Below, one piece after another: positions 11,267-22,068 of a stretch of DNA of 64,000 nucleotides. Source of the stretch: Bactericera cockerelli (lineage: Eukaryota > Arthropoda > Insecta > Hemiptera > Triozidae); contig CM044959.1 of assembly GCA_024516035.1 (NCBI GenBank), forward strand, positions 27,678,605 to 27,742,604, in the 5' to 3' direction. The notes under the pieces were generated by a model. The model saw only the letters and a program-made list of their open reading frames with translations, did not search any database and was not told the DNA's origin. Each line of letters opens with the position of its first letter. The stretch's first letter is position 1. Both the position numbers and the translations under genes were made by a program.

Positions 11267-12152
11267 CAGGGTGATTCAGAAAAGTACCGTCAAACGTTAA
11301 CCACATATTCTATGGGCTAGTTAAGGAGGGGTCAACTCTATAAAAGAAAGTGCGCAAATGCCTCCTAACGGAGGTACACGCCCCTTAAGGTGTTTTTAAA
11401 CAATCGAAATTTTCATTTTACGGCTTACCTATTTGGGATATCGCGATATGGTAAAAAAATCACTCTCAATACTAGATGAAACCTTTCTTTTGGCATACAA
11501 TTTAACAGCAATTCAATTTCAGGGGCGGTCTGAGGAGGGTCAGATGGAAGAAAAAACGTTCTAACTTTTTAGTCGTTGCTTGTAATTGAATTTGGTTTTC
11601 TTCATTTTAAAACCTATGTCATTGTCTACAAAAATGGTCTGAATAATTTTTCCCTCAAATTAACACAAAAGCTTGAAAATTGAAATTGAAGATTTTAAAA
11701 CCGCATTAAGTTTTGAAACCTATGCAACTAGCATACAATTTTAGAACAAGAATTTTCAGCCAATTCATTATTTAACCATGGATGTAAGTGGAGTAAATTG
11801 AAAACTTGACTTTTGATAGTTTTGATTTGTCATCAGCGTGTGCAGAGTGTGTATTGAAATTTTGTTTTTGTTTAGTTTTGTTAAAATGGTGTATCATTTT
11901 TAGAGTAAGAATATTAAATTGTATGCCAAAAGAAAGGTTTCATCTAGTATTGAGAGTGATTTTTTTAGCATATCGCGATATCCCAAATAGGTAAGCCGTA
12001 AAATGAAAATTTCGATTGTTTAAAAACACCTTAAGGGGCGTGTACCTCCGTTAGGAGGCATTTGCGCACTTTCTTTTATAGAGTTGACCCCTCCTTAACT
12101 AGCCCATAGAATATGTGGTTAACGTTTGACGGTACTTTTCTGAATCACCCTG
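11267..12152. mobile_element. 886-bp foldback element, 238-bp inverted arms
   Basis: Arms 11267-11504 and 11915-12152 are near-perfect inverse copies. The ends CAGGGTGATTCAGAAAAGTA and its inverse are flanked by TA, again the Tc1/mariner-type target. The 410-base middle has no transposase; it contains only a small open frame that looks accidental. Confidence 0.88.
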
Positions 12153-12217
12153 TATAATTATGTGTAGGTAACTTTTTTGTATAGCGCGCATCATAAATCC
12201 AATGGAAGTACATTTTA

Positions 12218-12310
12218 TGGCCGAGTCGAGTGCAGTAGTGCATTAGGCTTGCATGCATAGTTACCTGGGTTCGATTTCTGACAGGGCAGAATATTTTATG
12301 ATTTTTACTT
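12218..12310 (+). repeat. tRNA-derived SINE, family 3
   Basis: Contains ATGGCCGAGTCGAGTGCAGTA and CTTGCATGCATAGTTACCTGGGTTCGATTTC in pieces, matching the family 3 head (A box-like and B box-like motifs), followed by a TACTTGGATGTTCGTGGTC-like body. Intergenic, upstream of eIF1. Confidence 0.5.
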
Positions 12311-12779
12311 GGATGTTCGTGGTCTATTCATATCTCGTGAGTAAAAATGAGTAGGTAGTTATTTGCATGGATAGACGCAACGGCAGCATTACTAGAAAGA
12401 TAAATGTTATTTGGGAAAATGATGTGATAAAGTTGAGAAATGATAACACAAAATAAATAACCTATACCATTCCATTCTATGTATACCTACCATACCATAA
12501 ATCCAAGGATAATATTTGAAAAAATGTTTACTAGATTTATATTTGAAATCTAGCAATCTCAAATTGAAAATAAAGACAACACTGTTGACGGTAGGCCATT
12601 ACATTACATCTACATCATAGCAAGAGAAAAGAAAGCCCTCTTCTAAATTGAAATTCCTTTTATAAATTTATTTCAGAACAAATCCGCGACTTCTCTTTTA
12701 TTTCGATATCCCAACTCGTTTTCGTCCATTGCATATTCGCAAGAAGCTAATAGACCCCAGTGAAAGCTTTGTAAATCGC

Positions 12780-14215
12780 ATGTCCATCCAGAATTTAAAT
12801 ACATTTGGTAAGTAGAATGATATCTTCTTTCTTCCTCGTGAACCTTGAAACATGGCCTCTTTTAGTCACCATATCTAATTAGTAATTCTTTTCTTCCTGA
12901 TCAAGTGAGTTATTACTGTCTATTTCATGAAGTTACTAATCAATTTTGCTCGAAACAGCTTTTAATAAAGTACACATGATTCAGGTCAGATAGATATAAG
13001 GTGGGTCTGTAGGAGGTGTTGGGTGTTTCACAACATGAGTATCTTTTAGTCATGTTCCTACATGGTCATTGTGAGACCTTGAAAGAGATCATGAAATGGT
13101 AAATTAATAAATAAATAAATTACATTTCTCATAACTGTTCATTTTTGTAATATGTATACATGAGAACATATAGAACTTTCACTTTTGTACATCACCTGCC
13201 ATTTTTATTCAGATATTAACCCAGATGGGGCTGACGTCCTTCCAGAAGGACGTCTTTCTGGAAGGACGTCAGCCCCATCTGGTGAAAGGTACTACATTGT
13301 GGATTTTTCTAATTAACTCAGCTTGTTGAGGTTAGTTGGCGACACTTAAGCTCTATGTTTTGAGTCCGAGTGATAAGTTGACAGCACTTATTTTGATTCA
13401 GGACTCAATTTATATCACTCCAAAAAAATAAAACAAAAAATTTCACCGCGTTATCTGGGTTAAACAAGCCAACTGTACATTTAGAAAGTAAAAAAGTAAG
13501 CATTGTTTAAATAACACCAACAATATTATTCTTTTGAACTATTCATTTTCCAGACCCCTTTGCTGATGCATTCAAGGGTTCAGAAGATGACGTCCAAGAC
13601 GGGCTTGTCCATATAAGAATTCAGCAACGGAACGGCCGGAAAACTCTTACCACTGTCCAGGGACTGTCTTCTGAGTATGACCTGAAGAAAATTGTCCGAG
13701 CTTGCAAAAAGGTATGATGACAACTTTTGAAGACAATTATTATCACTGTTTGTTCAAGCTTGTCCTGTAGACTCCAAAGTCAATGTTCACTGTCTAAAAT
13801 ATGCAAGAGAAAAAAATATTTCTAAGATATCTTGGAAACTTCTCAGTACTAACTTTATCATGAGAACTAATAAGACAGTAGAAAATTAAACAAGTTTTGA
13901 GTTTCATCTATTTCTAGAAATGTAATGTCCAATTCAATATAACATAATTCATTAATCTCATTGAACTTTATATCTATCAAAACACAGTTGCATCAGTCAT
14001 TTATCATTAATCATCACATTTTACATGTATGTATGATGTATAATTATTTATTTGTTTCTGTGCCATTTGAATATATTTGGATTGGTGACTGTGGTAAAGT
14101 GGTAGCTCACTGAGCTTCACATATGACCTGTATACATATGGTTTGTATTCCAGGAAGTTTAATTTTTTTTTGTTTCTATTAAGATACTTAATATGTTATG
14201 TTTCCAATAATACTC

Positions 14216-14255
<40 letters not shown>

Positions 14256-14560
14256 TCTTTGTGGAGTGCAACCAGTAACATCATTTTGACAATCTGATGT
14301 GATAGTATTCATCAATGTAAATAATAATGTTGTATAAAATAATTGTTGGCAAATAAAGTAAATTGATGTCTACGGCTTATTTAACTTTTGAACTGTAATG
14401 ATAATTGTTGCAGGAGTTTGCTTGCAATGGGACAGTAATAGAACATCCTGAGTACGGGGAAGTTCTGCAGTTACAAGGAGACCAGCGAGAGAATATCTGC
14501 CAGTGGTTAACTAAAACTGGACTGGCAAAACCAGAACAACTCAAGGTCCATGGTTTCTAA
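12780..14560 (+). CDS. eIF1: Translation initiation factor eIF1 (SUI1), complete, three exons
   Basis: eIF1 binds the 40S subunit near the P site, keeps the scanning complex open and makes start-codon choice strict. Exons 12780-12807, 13554-13711 and 14414-14560 have GT-AG junctions and matching phases; 333 bases give 110 residues plus TAA, close to the 113 of human eIF1. The N-terminus (MSIQNLNTFDPFADAF) is the unstructured tail; the SUI1 fold follows with HIRIQQRNGRKTLTTVQG (basic loop that contacts 18S rRNA), FACNGTVIEHPEYGEVLQLQ and GDQRENICQWL, ending LKVHGF, all hallmark blocks. The start is fixed by homology. Its context is poor: bases -3 to -1 are CGC, with no purine at -3. This is a known feature of eIF1 genes that allows autoregulation. 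Intron 1 holds a hairpin (13221-13282); intron 2 holds a tRNA-like fragment and an A tract. Confidence 0.97.
13221..13282. repeat. Perfect 27-bp inverted repeat, 8-base loop
   Basis: Arms 13221-13247 and 13256-13282 begin CCAGATGGGGCTGACGTCC and are exact reverse complements. The loop GGACGTCT itself repeats the GACGTC core. It lies in intron 1 of eIF1 and would form a very stable RNA hairpin. Confidence 0.9.
14090..14250 (+). repeat. tRNA-like SINE fragment followed by poly(A)
   Basis: Contains GGTGACTGTGGTAAAGTGGTAGC (A box-like, in two pieces) and TTTGTATTCCAGG (decayed B box). A run of about 30 A ends at 14250. It could be one element with its A tail. It lies in intron 2 of eIF1. Confidence 0.4.
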
Positions 14561-15925
14561 GCCTTTATCCATGTTTTCACTCTCCATTTAAACCACACAT
14601 ACTTAAATCTTAATGTTATTTTCTTTACATTATAGCAACAAAATTCTTGAGCAATGTTATTAAATAAACTTTTGTTTAAAAATATTTATTCAATTCTAAT
14701 CTTGAACAACATGATGGAAAATTTTAATTTATAACTGAGAATTGAGGACACAGCATTTCACACATTCAAGATTTCTCTGTTGCTTGTGCAGACCAACACT
14801 TACAGCTTGGATTGAGTGAAATCAAAAGTAAAATGATTCAGCTGTAAGTAATGATGGTAACATTGATCTGAGAAACAGATTTATTAAGACAACACCAAAA
14901 TGAAGTAATCAACTTGACACTTGACTGAAATCTATAAAGTACAAACACAAAGTATTTTCTTTATTATTTATGTAGGTATTGTGATCAAATTATTTTACTT
15001 CATTCCAGCAAAATATGTTAATGCAAAAATAAAATTGAAAAAATAACACTTCATTTTGTACATAGTGTAACATTGTTTTAAAATTGATTTTTATTTGACA
15101 TAAAAAGAAATGGAACATTACAATGTACTCTCATTTTTTAAAATGAGACACAGTAAACTTGATCAATTGCAATTATTTATACAAGGTTTAAAAAGAAATA
15201 AGTTGAAAGGAGTATAAATGGAAGTTCAGACATGCCTTTTTGAAGAAATGAATTAAGCTAAATCAAGAACTTTGTATAATACTTGCATTCTTAGTATCCA
15301 GCTGCAGTCTAGCTTCTCAATGGTGTTTACTACAAGTTTATTATTGTTTTATACAATCAACACTCAAACCTCTTTCTTTTTTATAATGCCTTGTAAATTT
15401 TGTGTAAAACTATTTGTATAACTTAGGTACATGCTATTTTGGAGATTTTACTTTAAAAGAAACTAAATCCAACCTTGGCCTTATTTCAGTTTATTTGTTC
15501 TTTTTTGGGGGGGAAAGAAGGTTGTCTGATTACATCACAAAAATTCATTATTATGTATTTCATAGGTTGAATACATTGAAAAGCTTTTTTACTTGCCTAC
15601 TTAATCACCTTAAAAAATCCTTAAATCTTAAGTATAACTTTCACTTGCATTGGTATTCTTAAGATTTTATGGTGCCTTTATGTTCCATTATAACATAATA
15701 CAGTGGTGTTGTTGCACGTCCTTATTTTTAATTGTTTTGCAAACTCTAATACAAACAGCATCTTCTTATATTTAAATATTTCTGGGAAACAGTGTCACCC
15801 TACCTAACAATCTATGTATACTCATGTAGCCATTTATGTGTTGTCTCAAAAATGATGTGTAGTTTAGATTTAGATACGTTAAAATAAATCTGTATTGCAT
15901 ACACAAATAAAAATCATGAGTTCTT
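14561..15925 (+). other. Probable eIF1 3' UTR and downstream region
   Basis: AT-rich sequence without repeats or open frames of note. AATAAA occurs at 14663-14668, about 100 bases after the stop, and again at about 15880 and 15906. Either site could be the mRNA end; transcripts would be needed to choose. The absence of mobile elements over 1.3 kb, in a window otherwise full of them, suggests it may be transcribed and constrained. Confidence 0.4.
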
Positions 15926-16757
15926 TTTTATTATAACAATGGTTTTTAATTCTTCATGACATACTTACCTATTTCGGAATATTAAATAGTAAATGCAAAA
16001 AATAGATGGTCCCACCCACCCAGCACATCATTTCATTTTGACTTCTTGATTTGCCACTTTTGATTTTTTCTTCTCTACTTTCCATTGACTCTTGTCATTA
16101 CTCTTTTGTTGTTGTCAAAGAGTTTCCATTATCCACTAACTATGGATGCGCCGTCAGAATTGTAGAGTCAGAATTAATAATGTGTTGTTCGGTCATAGTC
16201 TTAGCAGTCAGCGCCCGCAAACAAATCCTATCATATATAAATATATATTATGTCTCATTGAACAGTAGTACTGCATAGCTTTTTGCCTTATTCAAAAAAA
16301 CAAAATGTCATACAAGTCGTGTTCACTGGGTGTTGCGTTGGTTCATGGTTGGAAAGAAATGAAGAAATTATGTGATTTTGTTCTTAAAATCTACCCTCAT
16401 TTTTCGTCAGATTCCAGTTGACATTCAGGGTGTCTACTAGGCCAAGATGTTTCAAGTTAGGTCAAGAAAAAGTCATGAAATTCATCCTTAGATCAAGAAT
16501 TTTTAGAAAATTGTCTTATTCAGCTATTTTGGTCGGTGCTTTTTTCCTTCAAAAATTAAACTTCTTTATTTAAGTTGGTTTAGCAAAAAATTGTACAGAA
16601 AGTGTCCACTTTTTAAACGTGCCATAGAAAATGAACACCTTAATTTGCGATTTTGCGGGGGAAAACAATTGCCTGCGGCGCTTTTAAAAGAGGTCTTGGA
16701 CCCATCAATATATTATTTTGGATATTTTTTAAAAATAGTTTCTTCTCTTACCTTAAG

Positions 16758-16845
16758 TAGTCACCGTGTCCGAGTGGTGTAGCGCACTTGGCTTGCATGC
16801 ATGGTAACCTGGGTTCAAATCCCAGAGGGCCCGGAATTTTTAGTT
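16758..16845 (+). repeat. tRNA-derived SINE head, family 3
   Basis: Reads AGTCACCGTGTCCGAGTGG, CTTGCATGCATGG, CCTGGGTTCAAATCCCAG (B box) and GGGCCCGGAATTTTT. A good match to the family 3 head; the body is short or diverged. Intergenic between eIF1 and LARP4. Confidence 0.6.
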
Positions 16846-16973
16846 CTGTACTTAAGAACTTACGAGGTCCAATTATACTTCTTGAGGAAAAATTAGTAGC
16901 TTTGATGTGGGTAGGATGAGTGATGGAATCAAGTGCAAAATAAAAGGATAAGGAAAATGTCCCTTATTTATTA

Positions 16974-17218
16974 CTAGCAGTTTGCCCGTTCTTTGCAACG
17001 GGACTAAATTTCAAATTTACTAAGGCATGGCCGTACTGCTGGACAGCAATGCCTTTTTGAACTTTTTATAATTTTTCTGGACAAAGCGATAATGGTTTTG
17101 GGGGGGGTCAATTTATTCTGAGACATTTTTCGCTATCTCTTACCGTTTTGGCTAAACAACTCCGGACAAACAAACATAGGTAGGTAGGTAGTCCTTTTTT
17201 CTGTTTTATATATAGAGA
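16974..17218 (-). mobile_element. Complete Helitron-like non-autonomous element, 245 bp
   Basis: On the minus strand it starts TCTCTATATATAAAACAG after an A and ends CTAG before a T, the A^T insertion and TC...CTRR ends expected of Helitrons. A second complete copy lies in the other orientation at 27733-27970, and the two agree over nearly all of their length. It has no coding capacity. Confidence 0.72.
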
Positions 17219-17235
17219 TTATACAATTTCGATCA

Positions 17236-17274
17236 ATTACTTCCGAGAAATTTCTAATATTTGAAATCGGAAGT
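17236..17274. repeat. Recurrent ACTTCCGAT hairpin
   Basis: An inverted repeat in which TACTTCCGA...AAATTTC meets AAATCGGAAGTA. The same hairpin occurs at 21023-21060 and 61015-61053. Here it lies 18 bases beyond the Helitron-like element's 5' end. The common occurrence suggests the terminus of a degraded repeat family. Confidence 0.6.
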
Positions 17275-17444
17275 ATTGTGTTCGTTTTTGTAAAAAATAA
17301 AAAAAATTTTTTGCTCCGATTTTTTTTATTTTCATCAAGAATATACAATTATACATACAAGTGATTCAAGGAATATTTACAATTACAGAAACTAAACTTG
17401 ATCAAGGGTAGTGCTAATGCCAACGGCATTCTCTTCCTTTTTCT

Positions 17445-19866
17445 CATGTAATATATTTATGTGCTACCCACTAAAATAGTGTTAAATAACACAAAGAAAA
17501 ATCTTTCGAATCGTTTTAAATTAAATTTCTCTACACACGATCTGATTTTTGTAAACCTTAGCAGGCGGCCACAACAGAGCACCCTATACCTTCGTCTTTT
17601 TTTAGGGTCAAGAATTTTCGTATAGAAAATCCAGCAAGCACCCTGAAATTGAATCCTAGGTATTTTCTTCGACAACTTTTCAACCTTTTTTTTAACATTA
17701 GAAATCACCTGTGGTCATTGAACAAAAGTAAAAACAACCACTGTTTCATATAATGTTCAAACGTATTCCCTTCATTTACATTGTGGAAACAGGCAAACAA
17801 AAGCTGTAAAAGGAAGGGGTGAAGAGGAAACAGCTGTTTCATTCGAAGCTCTGGGCAAGCGCTTTTGTGGAAATGCTCTGGATCATGTCTGTAGGAAATG
17901 ATACCTCCAACCCTCAAACTAAAAGGGAATTTTCATCGTGTCGAAAAAGTCCCTTTTTTTCTCTTTCTGAGAGTTAAAATTCCCCTACACCCACTTACGG
18001 TTCGAAAGGTCAAACTGATAAATTTCAGGCTCTTAGAAGTTTTTCTGGTTAAAGTCCTGGAGAGATCGCATGAAAATGATTATAAGTAAGTTCGAACTGG
18101 GATCAAATTGTTTAACGATTTTTCAATTTAATATTACGCCTGATGTGTCTTCGGGCAACTCAATTTTACTCTTCGTTATATTATGTTTAGCAATTAGCAG
18201 TTAAAAATATATCTTATTTTCTGTATTGTGATTGTGTCGTCGTACAATGAGAGCATTGAGTTACATTGCCGGAGAAAAGAAGTAAAATCACTGAAATGTT
18301 TTTCATTTATAAATCTACGAGCTGTTTAACTCGTGTGTCGCTACGGTCATAGCCGGAAAGTTTGTGAACAGCACGTCGTTTTCCCCGCGGTTGGCTTTAG
18401 ATTATCAAAGAAATCCTTTCTTTTTGCACATCCAGAACACAAAACAAACCTACATAAAAAATATCAGAGCCATTGTAAATTTAGTGGTACGTAGACACTA
18501 GACACAGAGATGAACAGGTTATAGCGTTTTCCCTCGGCTGGCACCCCAGTTGGAATTAAATAAATCCTTTCTTTCTTAGTGCGCCTCTCTTGGTCCTATT
18601 TTATACGAAATTTTAGCTTTCTAGAACGTAGAAACGTACCACTCTGGAGAAGCAGATGAGTGAGTGACTTTAGCATTTACCTATAAGTACAATATGTGTA
18701 TTAATTACCTTAGATACACGTATTGTTTCAACGCGCAACACAATATGTAGGTATTTTACTTAGAGTATAAATTGCTGATAAAAAAATATACATATATGTA
18801 TTTTTTATTTATCGTATGGATAAAAAAATACACATGATAAAAAATAAATACATATACATATGTAGATATACCGCCAACCCCGTCTTAACAGGAAAAGGTG
18901 TAGGAAATGATGACTGTAATGTACAAGTATAATTATTCGAGCCAGATAAACTGGAGATTCTGAATTCATTATAATATCGAAATCGTCCAAGTTCAGATGA
19001 AGAATTAAGCCATGTCATTCATGATTTATATTTTAGGGAAAAAGGCAGTAGATTTTGCGAGACACCATTAAAGAAATGGTGACATCTTGGTGATCCGGAC
19101 TTTTCCTGGCCCAGCCCAGAATGGGTGAGCTTTCCTCTGAATGGGGGTTTAAGCCCCTGACCTCAATGTTAACAAGACGAGTAATAATTAAAGAAAGATG
19201 AACAAGACCCGTACATTGGTATAAAAATTAAGTATACGACATATTATGTATTTCTTCCTAGAAAAGTCTTAACTGCAGTAAGTATGTATGATAACGGTTT
19301 CTTTGTATACTATGTCAACATTAGGAGGCAGCACTTTATTAACCATTTACCAAGTAACTTATTGCTTGGTTGTATTGCTTATCCATACAAATATTTACTC
19401 ATTTTTCCTCACATGTATATATGACCCGTATACCTAGTGAATTTTCTAGTATTACCTACCCTTTGGACTTTGAACTATTCAAGTCTCTTACCTTCTGAAT
19501 AAAGAAGACTTAAATGTTAGTACCGTTAGTCATATTCTATAAGTAATTAAGTATCTTATCGTTAATTGGGATATTTTAAGCTAATGACTGTTGCCCAGGT
19601 ACTTGTACAAATTCTCTTCTCAGAAAAAAATATTGCTAATAATCACTCGAAAAAAAAGAGTTAAAAAGGGATTGTTCCCTCGTAGTTTTTCCTTTGAAAA
19701 AGAAAGCGGGATGAATTTTTCCCTCTTATCAATTCTGTCAAAAGAGAGAAAAGATAAATGGACGAGGAAAAGAGAGGGGTATACAAACTGAAAGGAAAAC
19801 AAAATGTTTAGTCGACTTGTCAACAGGTCATCGTATCGGCATGCTTTCTATTAATTTCGCTGTAAT
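17445..19866. other. Intergenic region, no gene seen
   Basis: AT-rich, with scattered short open frames that show no family resemblance and no splice support. No clear transposon termini are seen. The LARP4 promoter and 5' UTR exon(s) probably lie here or further left. Confidence 0.4.
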
Positions 19867-19992
19867 ATGCCTGGACCACGTAATAAAGGCAATTCTTTAA
19901 AAGTGGCTGTTGATCCTTTGACCAAGTGTTTGGATGCAAATGGAACCTATATTTGTACGGCGTACAACTCTAGATGCTACATTATTCAGAAG
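19867..19992 (+). CDS. LARP4: LARP4 candidate first coding exon (provisional)
   Basis: ATG with A at -3, 42 open codons ([17 protein letters not shown]...) and a strong donor AAG|GTAAGAG, ending in phase 0, which joins exon 24402-24504. No family similarity is visible, and a phase match alone happens by chance one time in three. A true N-terminus could lie elsewhere. Confidence 0.4.
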
Positions 19993-22027
19993 GTAAGAGA
20001 TAAACTTACACTCAGAGACTTTGGCCTCGCATTCTTTTTCCCGGAATTGTGCATGTCTACCATATGGTACCACACAAAATTTCATTCATGCACTTTACAT
20101 TCACTACAATAAATTTTACCTGTTTTTAATTCATGGAACCGACCTTATCAAATAAATCCACTAATAATTTCCAATATTTTGATTATATTTAACACTAGGT
20201 GTGTACTTCATTATTTTTAAACAAACGTAATATTTTTTTCAAACTTAATCTAGATTTTTCTTTTGCCAACATATTGTAGTCTATTGTACAAGCATTCTAC
20301 CACGAAACTTCAACAAAAATGCTTCACATTTTTACGTTAGGTACCTATTGTTATATGTTTTCTCAACGATTTGAAGTCCATCAAATTCTTGGTTTACTAT
20401 ATAAAGCTTATTCTTACATACATCTTCTTCTTATACTATAACATGATAGGTACTCAACAATGTTCGTAGTGTTTGTACCTACCTCTATGTACGCTATCTT
20501 CTCCGAAGTTATTTTATTGAAAGGTTACTTGATCAAATATGATGTGGTTATTTAATTTTTTCTGAACTGATTTAGCCGAATTTTCTACCTACATATGTAC
20601 CTACGTATAACATTGGTAGTCAATCTAATCGATGTGGTTTAGGTGCTATCTAAATGAATGAATCCGTGAATCGAATTTCAACCAATCAGTATAAACAAAA
20701 AATTGAGATTGAAAATTGCTTCAATTTTTTCATTTGTTTGAGTATGTGACCACATAATATAATATGGCTCAGAGTGTTAGATGTACGTCAGAGCACAAAA
20801 TGCCAATTTTATGTCCTCTTAGACAAAAACTAGAAGAGAGGATAGTTTTCATCTTTGCCACAGAAAAATAACAGTTTTTGAGCTTCAAAAATCGCCAGTA
20901 TGTATTTTAGTAATGATAAATAATACATGTGATTCAGAGAAGTGGAAAATACCGTATTGTGCTCCGAGAAATAAATTAGCGTTAGTTTTAAAGCTCTGGA
21001 ACTTGCAGTTAAAAAAATACAATACTTCCGATTTCTAATATTAGAAATTTATCGGAAGTAAAATAACCGACACAAGAATGAATATTTTAATTAGGTACTT
21101 CTTCTTCTTTTTTTACTTTGCCTTTTCCCAAATTTAGGTCAGCATTGTCCAACCTATTGCAATTAGATGAGGCTGGTTGGTTCTGGCACTCCTACTTTCA
21201 AATTTTACGGCTGGATGCCCTTGTATGAATCAAATTTCTGTTGAAAAGGTGTTGTAAATAATAAAAGAAATTTTGTCCAAAATTTACAAAAAAAAAAAAA
21301 AAAAAATAGAAAAAAAAAAACTTTTCATCTTGTAAGTACGTTGTTCTAGGGTAGTGTTCTTGTGACACCTTTTATTTTGTTTCACACAAAATGCGAGAGT
21401 CGAGTACCTACCTATTAGTGTGGATAAGTTATCATATTGAAAAAAAATATCATATTTAGAATAGAATAGAATATACCTTGTTCATACTGCCGAGGTAAGA
21501 CTGAAAAGTCCCTTTACTCCAGCAGTCATTTATGTTCATCACTTTCGTGATATCACAACTACTCAAACTAGCTTTACTAAATCTATGCTGAAACTGGGAC
21601 TTGAACCACCGACCTACAGGTTACAAGTCCGCTGAAACATACTGTATATTATTGGGTGTCCCAGAATTTATGATCTACTCAAATATCTCGAGAACGGCTT
21701 GAAATAAAATTATCAGATGAACAAAACGGTGATTTTATGGAAATCAGTGTTACTTCTATTGGCACTGTCAAAACTGTTATTCGAGAAAAGTTCGACACTA
21801 AATTTGTGTTTATCTTAACTTAACTTTGCGCGAATAATTGCAAAATTGCCGATTTTGTCCACATCTTCCGAGCAAGTCCTAAGTGTGATGATTCAGATAA
21901 TTATATCAAATCACATCAGAATTGTGTGAAATTTTTGTGAGAGTAGAATTTTTTAAACCAACATTTCCTCTCAGTTACCTAGATGCTCAAAGGATATGAA
22001 CGAAATCTGGAAGAGCGCGATTTTTGC

Positions 22028-22068
<41 letters not shown>

